Shown here in pieces: positions 49,295 to 58,280 of a stretch of 64,000 bases of DNA. Both the position numbers and the translations under genes were made by a program. Below the pieces are notes generated by a model. That model did no database searches, was not told where the DNA came from, and was given only the letters and a program-made list of their open reading frames with translations. Source of the DNA: an archaeon (GTDB taxonomy: Archaea > Thermoproteota > Nitrososphaeria > Nitrososphaerales > Gagatemarchaeaceae); contig JAKAUC010000013.1 of NCBI GenBank assembly GCA_021827865.1, positions 248,001 to 312,000 of the forward strand. Direction: 5' to 3'. Position 1 is the stretch's first letter; the number at the start of each line of letters is the position of its first letter.

Positions 49295-51259
49295 GTGAAG
49301 CCAATGCCTGAAGGAAGGTTGCTCTGGGAGCCCGACCCGAGCTTCGTCAGGAAGACAGCCATGACGGCCTACACGAATTGGCTGGGGAAGAGGGGCTTCA
49401 GCTTCGAAGGGTACGACGAGCTCTGGCGGTGGTCGGTGGACGATCTGGAAGGGTTCTGGGGATCCATCTGGAAGTACTTCGACGTGGCCGGCGCCGACTA
49501 TCCGGTGCTGGCGGAGAGGAAGATGCCCGGCGCGAAGTGGTTCGAGGGGGCCGAGCTCAACTTCACTGAGCGCGTCTTCGCCAAGGAGAGGGAGGGGGCG
49601 GCCCTCGTGTGCAGAGGAGAGCGGGGCTCGGAGAAGGAGGTCTCCTGGCAGGAGCTCGAGAGGAAGACGGCCGCCCTGGCAAGGAGGCTGAGGGATCTCG
49701 GAGTGGTACGAGGGGACAGGGTGGCCGGATTCCTTTCGAACGGGCCCGAGGCGGTGGTGGGGCTCCTGGCCGCCGCGAGCGTCGGCGCCATCTGGTCCGG
49801 CTGTCCCCCCGAGTTCGGGGCCCAGGCGGTCGTGGACAGGTTCGGCCAGATAGAGCCGAAGGTGCTGATCGCCGCCGACGGCTACGGCTACGGCGGGAAG
49901 TGGACCGACAGGGCGGACGAGGTCGCATCCATAGTGAAGGCGGTCCCAAGCGTAGAGAAGGTCATCGCCGTGTCTGGAGGGAGCAAGGGGCGCGGGATAT
50001 CAGGCGCGGAGGCCTGGGAGGACGCAGCCGGAGCCAGGGCTGAGTTCGACCACGAGTTCGTCCCCTTCGAGCAGCCGCTCTGGGTCCTGTACTCGTCCGG
50101 GACCACGGGGCTCCCGAAGCCGATAGTGCACTCGCAGGGAGGGATCCTTGTCGAGCTCCTGAAGGCCTTGGCCCTCCACAACGACATAAGGGCGGGGGAC
50201 CGCTTCTTCTGGTACACCACCACCGGGTGGATGATGTGGAACTACCTCGTGGGGGGCCTGCTGCACGGCGCCACCCTCGTCCTCTACAACGGCCACCCCG
50301 CCTGGCCCCACCCAGACTCCCTGTGGTCCGTGATGGAGGAGACCAAGACGACGTACATGGGCACCAGCGCAGCCTACATCTCCGCCTGCATGAAGGCGGG
50401 GGTCGAGCCTCGGAGCGCCTTCAGGCTGGGCTCGCTGAGGGGGATAGGCTCGACCGGGTCCCCCCTCTCGACGGACGGGTTCGAGTGGGTGTACGCCAAG
50501 GTGAAGGACGATGTGTGGCTCGAGTCGCTGAGCGGGGGGACGGACGTCTGCACCGCTTTCGTCACAGGGTCCCCGACCCTCCCGGTGCACTCCGGGGAGC
50601 TGCAGTGCAGGGCGCTTGGCGCCAGCATCCAGGCCTTCGACGAGAACGGGACCGCGGTCGTCGGCAAGGTCGGGGAGCTTGTCGTCACCGAGCCCATGCC
50701 GAGCATGCCCGTCTTCTTCTGGGGGGACGACGACGGGAGCAGGTACAGGGAGAGCTACTTCGACGCGTACCCGGGGGTCTGGAGGCATGGGGACTGGATA
50801 AAGGTGACCAGCCGAGGGACGTGCATAATCTACGGCCGCTCAGACGCCACGATCAAGAGGCAGGGGGTGAGGATAGGCACCAGCGAAATCTACAAGGCGG
50901 TCGAGAAGATCCCTGAGGTTTCCGACTCCATGGCTGTCGACGTGACGAAGGGAGGGGCCGAGGAGATGGTCCTGTTCGTGTCCCTCAAGGAGGGAGAGCC
51001 CCTGGACGATGAGCTGGTAGCCAAGATCAGGGCGCAGATCAGGGCCGACCTCTCGCCGCGCTACCTCCCAGACAGGGTGGTCGCGGTGCCAGCGATTCCC
51101 CGGACCCTCAACGGGAAGAAGCTCGAAGTGCCGGTGAAGAGGATCCTCGCGGGGGCGGACCCGGAGAAGGTCCTGAACATCGGTTCCCTTGCCGACCCTG
51201 CGTCCATGGAATATTTCGTGAAGCTCGCCAGGGGGCCCCCGGCCGGCGCCGGCGGCTAG
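49295..51259 (+). CDS. Acetoacetyl-CoA synthetase
   Basis: The 654-residue adenylate-forming enzyme has the N-terminal LLWEPDPSFVRKTAMTAYTN extension characteristic of acetoacetyl-CoA synthetase, ATP motif LYSSGTTGLPKPIVHSQGG, and a C-terminal domain with GRSDATIKRQGVRIGTSEIY and LNGKKLEVPVKRIL (catalytic Lys). It activates acetoacetate (or a related acid) to its CoA ester. Leaderless GTG behind CTTATAA at 49265-49271. Confidence 0.92.
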   Translation: MKPMPEGRLLWEPDPSFVRKTAMTAYTNWLGKRGFSFEGYDELWRWSVDDLEGFWGSIWKYFDVAGADYPVLAERKMPGAKWFEGAELNFTERVFAKEREGAALVCRGERGSEKEVSWQELERKTAALARRLRDLGVVRGDRVAGFLSNGPEAVVGLLAAASVGAIWSGCPPEFGAQAVVDRFGQIEPKVLIAADGYGYGGKWTDRADEVASIVKAVPSVEKVIAVSGGSKGRGISGAEAWEDAAGARAEFDHEFVPFEQPLWVLYSSGTTGLPKPIVHSQGGILVELLKALALHNDIRAGDRFFWYTTTGWMMWNYLVGGLLHGATLVLYNGHPAWPHPDSLWSVMEETKTTYMGTSAAYISACMKAGVEPRSAFRLGSLRGIGSTGSPLSTDGFEWVYAKVKDDVWLESLSGGTDVCTAFVTGSPTLPVHSGELQCRALGASIQAFDENGTAVVGKVGELVVTEPMPSMPVFFWGDDDGSRYRESYFDAYPGVWRHGDWIKVTSRGTCIIYGRSDATIKRQGVRIGTSEIYKAVEKIPEVSDSMAVDVTKGGAEEMVLFVSLKEGEPLDDELVAKIRAQIRADLSPRYLPDRVVAVPAIPRTLNGKKLEVPVKRILAGADPEKVLNIGSLADPASMEYFVKLARGPPAGAGG

Positions 51260-51305
51260 CGAGATTCGGAAGCAGATTAATACCCGCATTTTCAGCGAAA
51301 AGACC

Positions 51306-52658
51306 GTGCCGGAACAGAGGAAGGTCTACATGGTCTCCGGCGGGGTGACCAAGTTCGCGAAGGCCCACCCGGATATGGACTTCCGGCTTATGGTGAAGCG
51401 AGCCTTCGACTACGCCATGAAGGACGTCCCCGACCTGCGGACTTCCGACATCGAAAGCAGTAGGATATCGTACTTCTCAGACCACTTCGCCCGGCAGCTG
51501 AAGGCGGCTTCCATGGTCCAAGACTACCTGGGGCTTAACCCGAGGGACTCGAGGAGGATCGAGTGGGGAGGGGCGACGGGAGGTCAGGCCATCCAGGCGG
51601 GCTGGGAGGCGGTGGCCAGCGGAAGGAACGAGGTGTGCCTGGTCGCCGGGTTCGAGACGATGTCGCACGTCGAGACGTGGAAGGGGAACGAGTTCATCGC
51701 CCTCGCCTCGGACACCAACTTCGACTATCCGGTGGGAGGGTTCTACACCGGGTATTACGCGCTGATGGTCCAGCGGCACATCTACGAGTACCTGAGGAAG
51801 ACGAAGTTCGCTCACATCAAGGACGAGAAGAAGGCGCAGAGGGCGGCCACCGAGGAGGCGAAGAGGATCATGGCCATGGTGTCTGTGAAGAACCACGTCA
51901 ACGCGCAGCACAACCCCTACTCGCAGTACCCTGAGAAGCTGACGATGAAGGAGGCCCTCGGGAGGGAGATGGTCGCCTACCCGCTGAACAGGCCCATGAT
52001 CTGCACCATGAGCGACGGGGCCGCTGTCGCGATACTCGCCTCCGAAGACGTCGCTTTCAAGTACACGGACCACCCGGTGCTGATCAAGGGGGTCGGGTGC
52101 GGCACCGACACCATGAGGCTGGCGGACAGGCCCCACGGGAGCGTGCCGCTGTTCGCTTGGGAGAAGGCGGAGCACTACTCCGACCTGAAGTACCCGGGGG
52201 TCCACTCGTTCCGCGCGGGGAGGGCCGCCGCCCTCGAAGCGTACAAGAACGCCGGCGTGAAGGATCCGAAGAAGGAGCTGGACTTCGTCGAGCTCCACGA
52301 CGCCTACGCGAGCTCCGAGATACAGACCTACGAGGACATCGGGCTCTGCGAGTACGGCGAAGGATACGACTTTGTCGACCAGGGGCACCCGTTCCTCGAA
52401 GGGATGGACTACGGGCTCGACCTCCCCCACAGAGGGACGGTCCCGGTCAACCCGTCTGGGGGGCTGATCGCCTGCGGCCATCCGGTGGGTGCGACCGGGA
52501 TAATGCAGGGGGTCTTCGCGTTCTGGCAGCTGCAGGGTAGCATCGGGAGGCACTTCGGGAACGAAAGGCTGCAGATCAGGAACGCGAAGCGCGGGCTCAT
52601 CCACTCCCACGCCGGGACCGGGAGCTCGGTGACCGTCACGATAATGGAGAGGGCGTAG
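51306..52658 (+). CDS. Thiolase-fold protein (SCP-x type) lacking the canonical Cys
   Basis: The 450-residue protein has the thiolase fold (YMVSGGVTKFAKAHPDMDFR, VELHDAYASSEIQTYEDIGL, VNPSGGLIACGHPVGATG with conserved His). At the nucleophile position, where thiolases have CASG, it reads WGGATGGQAI, with Gly instead of Cys; the C-terminal CGGG is HAGTGSS. It overlaps in operon with a DUF35 protein one base downstream. Such Cys-less thiolase-like proteins paired with DUF35 act as retro-aldolases in steroid side-chain degradation (Ltp2/ChsH2), or may be non-canonical acyltransferases. Leaderless GTG behind GATTAATA. Confidence 0.8.
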   Translation: MPEQRKVYMVSGGVTKFAKAHPDMDFRLMVKRAFDYAMKDVPDLRTSDIESSRISYFSDHFARQLKAASMVQDYLGLNPRDSRRIEWGGATGGQAIQAGWEAVASGRNEVCLVAGFETMSHVETWKGNEFIALASDTNFDYPVGGFYTGYYALMVQRHIYEYLRKTKFAHIKDEKKAQRAATEEAKRIMAMVSVKNHVNAQHNPYSQYPEKLTMKEALGREMVAYPLNRPMICTMSDGAAVAILASEDVAFKYTDHPVLIKGVGCGTDTMRLADRPHGSVPLFAWEKAEHYSDLKYPGVHSFRAGRAAALEAYKNAGVKDPKKELDFVELHDAYASSEIQTYEDIGLCEYGEGYDFVDQGHPFLEGMDYGLDLPHRGTVPVNPSGGLIACGHPVGATGIMQGVFAFWQLQGSIGRHFGNERLQIRNAKRGLIHSHAGTGSSVTVTIMERA

Positions 52659-52659
52659 A

Positions 52660-53193
52660 TTGGCCGCGCCGAAGAAGTTCTCGAAGTTCAGGGACGTGAT
52701 GAAGGAGGTCAACGCCAAGGGCGCCGCCATCTACAGGAACCCGGTGGGGACGGAGGACCTGGTCATACTTTCCCCGTACACCGTCAAGTACATCCACAGC
52801 TACGCCGAGGACTCGCCTTTCTTCCTGGGGCTGGCCGAGGGGAAGCTGATGGGGAGCGAGTGCAAGACCTGCCGCTACCGGTACGCCACGCCGCGTAGCC
52901 ACTGCATGAACTGCGGCGGCGAGACCAAGTGGTTCACGCTCCCGAAGGAAGGGCACGTCCACTCTTGGACCACCTGCTACTACGGGGGCGAGGAGTTCCT
53001 CAAGGAGACGCCGTTCAACCTGGCGCTCGTGGAGTTCGACGGCGTGGACACCCTCTTGTTGACGAGGCTGAAGGGAGCCAAGGAGGCGGACATCTTCATC
53101 GGGATGAAGGTAAAGGCTGTGTTCCGCGACTCACCCAGGTACCTCATCTCTGACGTGCACTTCGTGCCTTCGGAGAAGACAAGGAAGAAGTGA
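52660..53193 (+). CDS. DUF35 (zinc-ribbon and OB-fold) acyl-CoA-binding partner protein
   Basis: The 177-residue product has a rubredoxin-like zinc ribbon CKTCRYRYATPRSHCMNCG at ~68-86 and an OB-fold (VHSWTTCYYGG, NLALVEFDGVDTLLLTRLKG). DUF35 proteins form complexes with thiolase-fold enzymes and channel acyl-CoA intermediates. It starts one base after the stop of the thiolase-fold gene and so should be its partner. Confidence 0.87.
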   Translation: MAAPKKFSKFRDVMKEVNAKGAAIYRNPVGTEDLVILSPYTVKYIHSYAEDSPFFLGLAEGKLMGSECKTCRYRYATPRSHCMNCGGETKWFTLPKEGHVHSWTTCYYGGEEFLKETPFNLALVEFDGVDTLLLTRLKGAKEADIFIGMKVKAVFRDSPRYLISDVHFVPSEKTRKK

Positions 53194-53201
53194 GCCGGGC
53201 C

Positions 53202-54116
53202 CTAGGGCTTGGCCGGAGTCAGCCACTTTGAGTAGCGCTCGACCTTCCCGTGGATGGTCTGGTCGTAGAGCTTCGCGAGCCTGTCGGTGACCGGGGCGCC
53301 GTCGTCCCCGATCTTCCTCCCGTCGATTTCGCTCACCCTGGCGATTCCGGCCGCGGTGCCGCTGAAGAACACCTCGTCCGAGGTGTAAAGCTCCTCCTTG
53401 GTGGCGTCGTTCCTGTAGAAGGTGATATTCTCGTCCCGGGCGAACTGGATCACGGTATCCCGGGTTATCCCCCTGAGTATCCCAGAGCTTGCTGGGGGGG
53501 TGCTGAGGATCCCGTCCTTGACCCTGAATATGTTCTCCCCCGGCCCCTCGGCCACCATGCCGTTGGAGTTCAGGAGTATGGCCTCGTCGTACCCAGCCGC
53601 GACGGCCTGCATCTTGGCCAGGGCCGAGTTGGCGTAGTTTGCCGCGCACTTCGCCTGGACCGGCATCGCCCTCGAGTCGATCCTGACCCAGTTGGTTATC
53701 GTTGCCCTGACCCCCTTCTTGGCTGTGTCGCCGAGGTAAGCCCCCCACTCCCAGGAGGCGATGGCCATGGATATCTTGCTGGTCAGGGGGTTGAGCCCCA
53801 TCTCGCCGTACCCTGTGAACGCTATCGGTCTGATGTAGCACTCCTTCGCCGGGTTGTTCTTCACGACGTCTACGCACGCCTGGATTATCTCCTTCGCCGA
53901 GTAGCCCAGGTTCATCCTGTAGATCTTCGCGCTGTTCATGAAGCGCTCGATGTGCTCGGGGAGCCTGAATATCGCTGTCCCCTTTGGGGTTTCGAAGGCC
54001 CTGATCCCTTCGAATATCGCCATGCCATAATGGAGCCCGTGTGTGAGGACGTGTATCTTCGCGTCGTCCCAGGGGACGAGCTTCCCGTCCATCCAGATCT
54101 TCTTCTGCGGATTCAT
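53202..54116 (-). CDS. ilvE: Branched-chain amino acid aminotransferase
   Basis: The 304-residue fold-type IV PLP enzyme has KIHVLTHGLHYGMAIFEGIRAF, AKCAANYANSALAKMQAVAA with the active-site Lys, GMVAEGPGENIF and DEVFFSGTAAGI. It converts branched-chain amino acids to 2-oxoacids and back. A CTAAATACC box lies at ~54147-54153. Its neighbours (thiolase, acyl-CoA ligase) suggest it could feed branched-chain acids to CoA-dependent oxidation, though biosynthesis is equally possible. Confidence 0.95.
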   Translation of the reverse strand: MNPQKKIWMDGKLVPWDDAKIHVLTHGLHYGMAIFEGIRAFETPKGTAIFRLPEHIERFMNSAKIYRMNLGYSAKEIIQACVDVVKNNPAKECYIRPIAFTGYGEMGLNPLTSKISMAIASWEWGAYLGDTAKKGVRATITNWVRIDSRAMPVQAKCAANYANSALAKMQAVAAGYDEAILLNSNGMVAEGPGENIFRVKDGILSTPPASSGILRGITRDTVIQFARDENITFYRNDATKEELYTSDEVFFSGTAAGIARVSEIDGRKIGDDGAPVTDRLAKLYDQTIHGKVERYSKWLTPAKP

Positions 54117-54146
54117 GGCTGAACTCGGGCCAGAGAGGACGGTATT

Positions 54147-54183
54147 TAGGGACAGCGCTCTTCTTTAACCGGTTCCGTTTAAA
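54147..54183. promoter_or_regulatory. Divergent promoters ilvE / thiolase with palindromes
   Basis: Minus-strand TAAATAC (~54147-54153) serves ilvE and plus-strand GTTTAAAC (54176-54183) serves the thiolase. AACCGGTT (54166-54173) and CGTTTAAACG (54174-54183) are adjacent perfect palindromes; the second includes the TATA box. Confidence 0.4.
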
Positions 54184-54208
54184 CGAAGCAGCGTTGAAGC
54201 CCAGCGGC

Positions 54209-55387
54209 ATGGCCGACCCAGTGATACTGTCAGCCTGCAGGACGCCCATCGGGAAGTTCGGCAAGAGCCTGGTCGGCGTTGCGGCTACGGAGCTCGGAGC
54301 TCTGGTTATCGAGGAGGCGATGAAGAGGGCCAGGGTCGACCCGGGGGAGGTCGACGAGGCGGTCATGGGGAACGTCGTGTCTGCCGGCCTCGGCCAGAAC
54401 CCGGCGAGGCAGGCGGCGGTGCACGCCGGCGTCCCCTTCGGCGTGGGCTCATTTACGGTCAACAAGGTCTGCGGGTCAGGGCTCAAGGCCGTGATGCTGG
54501 CAGCGCAGTCAGTCAAGGCCGGGGACAACGAAATCGTGGTCGCAGGCGGGATGGAGAGCATGAGCAACGTCCCCTATCTCGCCAAGGGGGTCAGGTGGGG
54601 GACCAAGTTCGGGGACGCGAGGCTCCTGGACGGGATGATCACGGACGGCCTTTGGGACGCCTATCACGACTACCACATGGGGGTGACCGGGGAGAACGTG
54701 GCGAAGAGGTTCCGCATCTCTAGGGAGGAGGCGGACGAGTTCGCCTACCTGAGCCACATGAAGGCGGCCAAGGCGTCCGAGGACGGGACCTTCGAGCGGG
54801 AGAAGGTGAAGGTGAAGATCAAGCGGGAGGGGGGCGAGATCGCCGAGTTCTCGACCGACGAGTGCGTGAGGGGGGACACCACCCGCGAGAAGCTGGCCAG
54901 GCTCAAGCCGGTCTTCAAGCCCGACGGCGTGCTGACTGCCGGCAACTCGTCGCAGCTGAGCGACGGCGCCTCGGCCCTCGTCGTCGCGTCGCAGGAGGCG
55001 GCGGACAGGCTCGGCGTCAAGCCGCTGGCGAGGATCAGAGGCTACGGGACGGGGGGCCTCGAGCCTGCGCGGGTCATGGAAGCTCCGATCCCCACCACCA
55101 GGGCCCTGCTCAGGAAGCTGAAGATGGAGGTGGGCGACGTCGACATCTTCGAGCACAACGAAGCGTACTCGACCGCGTCCATAGCCGTGAGAAGGGCACT
55201 GGGGGTCGACGAGTCCAGGTTCAACGTCTGGGGCGGGGCCGTGGCCCTTGGCCACCCCATCGGATGCAGCGGGGCGCGGGTGCTGACCACCCTCATCCAT
55301 GGGATGAAGAGGGAGGGGAAGAGGACAGGCCTTGCGACCCTCTGCCTTGGGGGCGGGAACGCGGTCTCTATGGTGTTGGAGGCTTGA
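54209..55387 (+). CDS. Acetyl-CoA acetyltransferase (thiolase)
   Basis: The 392-residue enzyme has all thiolase residues: NKVCGSGLKAVMLAAQ with nucleophile Cys, VWGGAVALGHPIGCSGARV with His, and LCLGGGNAVSM with the second Cys. It cleaves 3-oxoacyl-CoA or forms acetoacetyl-CoA. ATG 54209 fits the family N-terminus (ADPVILSACRTPIGKFGKSL) and is 26 bases after the GTTTAAAC box. Its 3' end overlaps the acyl-CoA ligase gene by 20 bases. Confidence 0.95.
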   Translation: MADPVILSACRTPIGKFGKSLVGVAATELGALVIEEAMKRARVDPGEVDEAVMGNVVSAGLGQNPARQAAVHAGVPFGVGSFTVNKVCGSGLKAVMLAAQSVKAGDNEIVVAGGMESMSNVPYLAKGVRWGTKFGDARLLDGMITDGLWDAYHDYHMGVTGENVAKRFRISREEADEFAYLSHMKAAKASEDGTFEREKVKVKIKREGGEIAEFSTDECVRGDTTREKLARLKPVFKPDGVLTAGNSSQLSDGASALVVASQEAADRLGVKPLARIRGYGTGGLEPARVMEAPIPTTRALLRKLKMEVGDVDIFEHNEAYSTASIAVRRALGVDESRFNVWGGAVALGHPIGCSGARVLTTLIHGMKREGKRTGLATLCLGGGNAVSMVLEA

Positions 55388-57050
55388 ACTCCCTGAGCTT
55401 CCGCCGGAGGACCTTCCCTATCAGGGTCTTCGGGAGCTCCTGGACGAATTCCACCTCCTTCGGGACCTTGAACTTCGCGAGCCGCTTCTGACAGTACTCG
55501 ATCAGCTCCTGGGCGCTGACTTTCTTGGCCGGGTCCTTCAGGACCACGAACGCCTTCACAGCTTCCCCGCTGAATTCGTCCGGGACCCCGATCACCCCGG
55601 CCTCCTTCACGTCAGGGTGCTCGAAGAGGACGTCCTCCACCTCCCTCGGGTAGACCTTGAGGCCCCCGACGTTGACCATGTCCTTCTTCCTGTCCACGAT
55701 GTAGAAGTAGCCTTCGGGGTCCATCTTGGCTATGTCCCCCGTGAGGAACCAGCCGTCCTTCAGCACCGCGTCGGTCTCCTCCTTCTGGTTCCAGTATCCC
55801 CTCATGACCTGGGGGCCCTTCACCGCGAGCTCGCCGACCTCCCCCACCTTCAGGGCCTTCTCCCTGTCGGACAGGTCCACTATCTTGGCGTCCGTCTCGC
55901 TGAAGGGGGGCCCTATGGACCCGTCCTTGACCACCCCCCCGCTCACGGGGTTGCAGTGGGTCACGGGGCTCGTCTCCGACAGCCCGTACCCCTCGACGAG
56001 GTTCCCCCCGGTCAGTTCGATGAACTTCTTCCTGACAGCCGGAGGGAGCGCGGAACCCCCCGAGAGGCAGGCCCGGACGGAGCGGAGGTTGTACTTCCCC
56101 GCTTCCGGCTTGCTGTTGATGGCGATGTACATGGCGGGGGCCCCGGAGAAGATGCTCACCTTCTGGCTCTGTATTGTCTTCATCACCTCCTCCACGTGGA
56201 AGCTAGGAAGGAGGACCATCGCCGCACCGGCAGCGAGGGGAGCGTTCATGGTCACCGTGAGCCCGTAGATGTGGTAGAGCGGGAGGACGCAGAGGGAGAT
56301 GTCTCGCTCTGTGATGGGGAAGAGGCTGACGCCGTACTCGGCGTTGGACACGAGGTTGTAGTGGGTGAGCATCGCCCCCTTCGACACCCCGGTGGTCCCC
56401 CCCGTGTACTGCAGGACGGCCACGTCGTTGACCGGGTCGACGGCGGCGAAGGCGGCCGCGGGGGCGCTGGACTCGACCAGGGTCGCGAAGTCTAATGTGT
56501 TGCTGCGGGGGACGTCCTTGATCCCGGCGAGGCCGGCAAGGCGCCGCTTCAGCCCCGGCAGGTAGTCGCCGAGGCCCGTCGCTATGACGTGCCTGAGGTT
56601 GAGCCTCCCCCGGCAACCTTCCAGGCTGCTGAACAGGTCCATCCCCCTGGCGACCGTACGGCTCGCTATGACGACCTCCGCACCAGAGTCCCTGAGCTGA
56701 TGCTCCAGCTCCCTCTCCTTGTACACCGGGTTGCACATGACGACCATCCCGCCGACCTTCAGGATGCCGAAGTAGGCGATGACGAGCTGCGGGATGTTGG
56801 GGAGGAATACCGCGACCCTGTCCCCCTTCTTGACCCCGAGCCCCGCCAGGGCGGATGCGAACCTCGAAGAAAGGTCGTCCACCTCGGCGTAGGTGAAGTC
56901 ACGGCCCTGGTAATGGAGGCAGCGGTTCTCCGGGTGGAGCTTAGCCGAGTCGGTCAGCAGGGCATAGAGCGGCCTCACCCGGGGCCGGGGGACTGCGTAT
57001 CTCTCCCCGACCTTCGCCTTCAGCCACGGACGCTCGAGGGTCTCCTGCAT
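55368..57050 (-). CDS. Long-chain acyl-CoA synthetase (FadD-like)
   Basis: The 560-residue AMP-forming ligase has LQYTGGTTGVSKGAMLTHYN (ATP motif), ACLSGGSALPPAVRKKFIE, GYGLSETSPVTHC, GDIAKMDPEGYFYIVDRKKD (fatty-acyl CoA ligase signature) and a C-terminal KTLIGKVLRRKLRE with the catalytic Lys. It activates fatty acids for oxidation. Leaderless ATG behind CCTTAAGG near 57073-57083. Confidence 0.93.
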   Translation of the reverse strand: MQETLERPWLKAKVGERYAVPRPRVRPLYALLTDSAKLHPENRCLHYQGRDFTYAEVDDLSSRFASALAGLGVKKGDRVAVFLPNIPQLVIAYFGILKVGGMVVMCNPVYKERELEHQLRDSGAEVVIASRTVARGMDLFSSLEGCRGRLNLRHVIATGLGDYLPGLKRRLAGLAGIKDVPRSNTLDFATLVESSAPAAAFAAVDPVNDVAVLQYTGGTTGVSKGAMLTHYNLVSNAEYGVSLFPITERDISLCVLPLYHIYGLTVTMNAPLAAGAAMVLLPSFHVEEVMKTIQSQKVSIFSGAPAMYIAINSKPEAGKYNLRSVRACLSGGSALPPAVRKKFIELTGGNLVEGYGLSETSPVTHCNPVSGGVVKDGSIGPPFSETDAKIVDLSDREKALKVGEVGELAVKGPQVMRGYWNQKEETDAVLKDGWFLTGDIAKMDPEGYFYIVDRKKDMVNVGGLKVYPREVEDVLFEHPDVKEAGVIGVPDEFSGEAVKAFVVLKDPAKKVSAQELIEYCQKRLAKFKVPKEVEFVQELPKTLIGKVLRRKLREFKPPTP

Positions 57051-57155
57051 GGGCCACGGATGCCCCCAAACTTGCCTTAAGGATATCCCCCCGGGCGCCG
57101 GAGCGGCGCTCTAGGCTTAAGTATGGACGGCCACGGTGTTGAATCGGACCCGAAT

Positions 57156-58277
57156 ATGTCTCAGGCCGGGGAGAAGTTTCTCATCCTCTGCGTCGACAGG
57201 GACGACGACCTCAGGTCCAAGGCTAGGGTTGAGTCCCCTGTGGTCGGGAGAGGAGCGGCCATCGAGGCGGCGACGAAGCTAGCGCTGGCTGACCCGGAGG
57301 AGGCGGACGCCAACGCCATCTTCGCGGCGATCAAGAAGTACGACGAGCTCGTCCTGTCGAAGACGCCCTGTGAGATCGCGGTGGTGTGCGGCGACCCCGA
57401 CAGGGGGTTCCAGGCCGATAGGAAGGTCGGGAGGCAGGTCGCAGCCGTGCTCCAGGGAGGGAGCTACGCCGGGGTGGTCCTCGTATCCGACGGAGGGGAA
57501 GACGAGCAGGTGATCCCCATCATCCAGAGCCAAAAGCCGATCGTCTCCGTGCAGAGGGTGACGGTGAAGCACAGCCAGACCGTGGAGGAGACCTACGAGG
57601 TCCTCGGCAGGTACCTGAGGATGCTTGTGTTCGACCCGCACTACTCGAAGTACGCGCTGGGCGTCCCCGGCCTGATCCTCGTCCTCGCCGGCATCCTGAT
57701 AGTCTCCAACAGGGCCTTCGAGGCCGGGATCGCCTCCCTCCTGATCATAGGCGGAGCGTTCCTGGTCAGGGGGTTCAGCATCGACAGGAACGTGACCGGC
57801 CTGCTCCACAGGGGCCCCACGGGTTTCCTCAGGTTCTTCTCGCTGGTGGCCGGGCTGATCGTGGGCATCGTCGGCATCCTAACCGGCTACGGATCCATGG
57901 TAGGCAACACCGCGGCGGTCAACGCCGTGGTCGCCAACCCGGCGGCCATCCTCGTCTACGGAGGGATCCTCGCGGGGGACTTCATAGGCGGGAGCCTGGA
58001 CTTCGTGTGGGGTGGCATAGCCATCTACGCCGCCGGGGCCCTGCTTTCCCACCTGGCGAGGGGGAGCCCCCGCTGGAACAGGGACATCTTCGTGCTGGTG
58101 ATGCTGGCCATACTCTATCTCCCGTTCCAGACGTTCTCGCTCTACCTCGTGAGCGGGAACGCCCAGTCGACCTTCCTGCTGATCTCCGCGGTCCTCATCG
58201 GCCTGGCTGCGATCTTCGCGCTCACCACAGTGATTTATCCGCGGGTGCGCAGCAGGGGCCCCACAGAAAACGAGTAG
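57156..58277 (+). CDS. DUF373 membrane protein
   Basis: The ~373-residue protein belongs to DUF373, found mainly in archaea: an N-terminal soluble domain (GEKFLILCVDRDDDLRSKAR, EIAVVCGDPDRGFQADRKVG, YAGVVLVSDGGEDEQVIPII) and a C-terminal half with about eight spans. Function unknown. ATG 57156 starts the conserved sequence; an ATG at 57123 overlaps the TATA region. It is four bases before the cis-prenyltransferase and likely cotranscribed. Confidence 0.88.
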   Translation: MSQAGEKFLILCVDRDDDLRSKARVESPVVGRGAAIEAATKLALADPEEADANAIFAAIKKYDELVLSKTPCEIAVVCGDPDRGFQADRKVGRQVAAVLQGGSYAGVVLVSDGGEDEQVIPIIQSQKPIVSVQRVTVKHSQTVEETYEVLGRYLRMLVFDPHYSKYALGVPGLILVLAGILIVSNRAFEAGIASLLIIGGAFLVRGFSIDRNVTGLLHRGPTGFLRFFSLVAGLIVGIVGILTGYGSMVGNTAAVNAVVANPAAILVYGGILAGDFIGGSLDFVWGGIAIYAAGALLSHLARGSPRWNRDIFVLVMLAILYLPFQTFSLYLVSGNAQSTFLLISAVLIGLAAIFALTTVIYPRVRSRGPTENE

Positions 58278-58280
58278 CAC

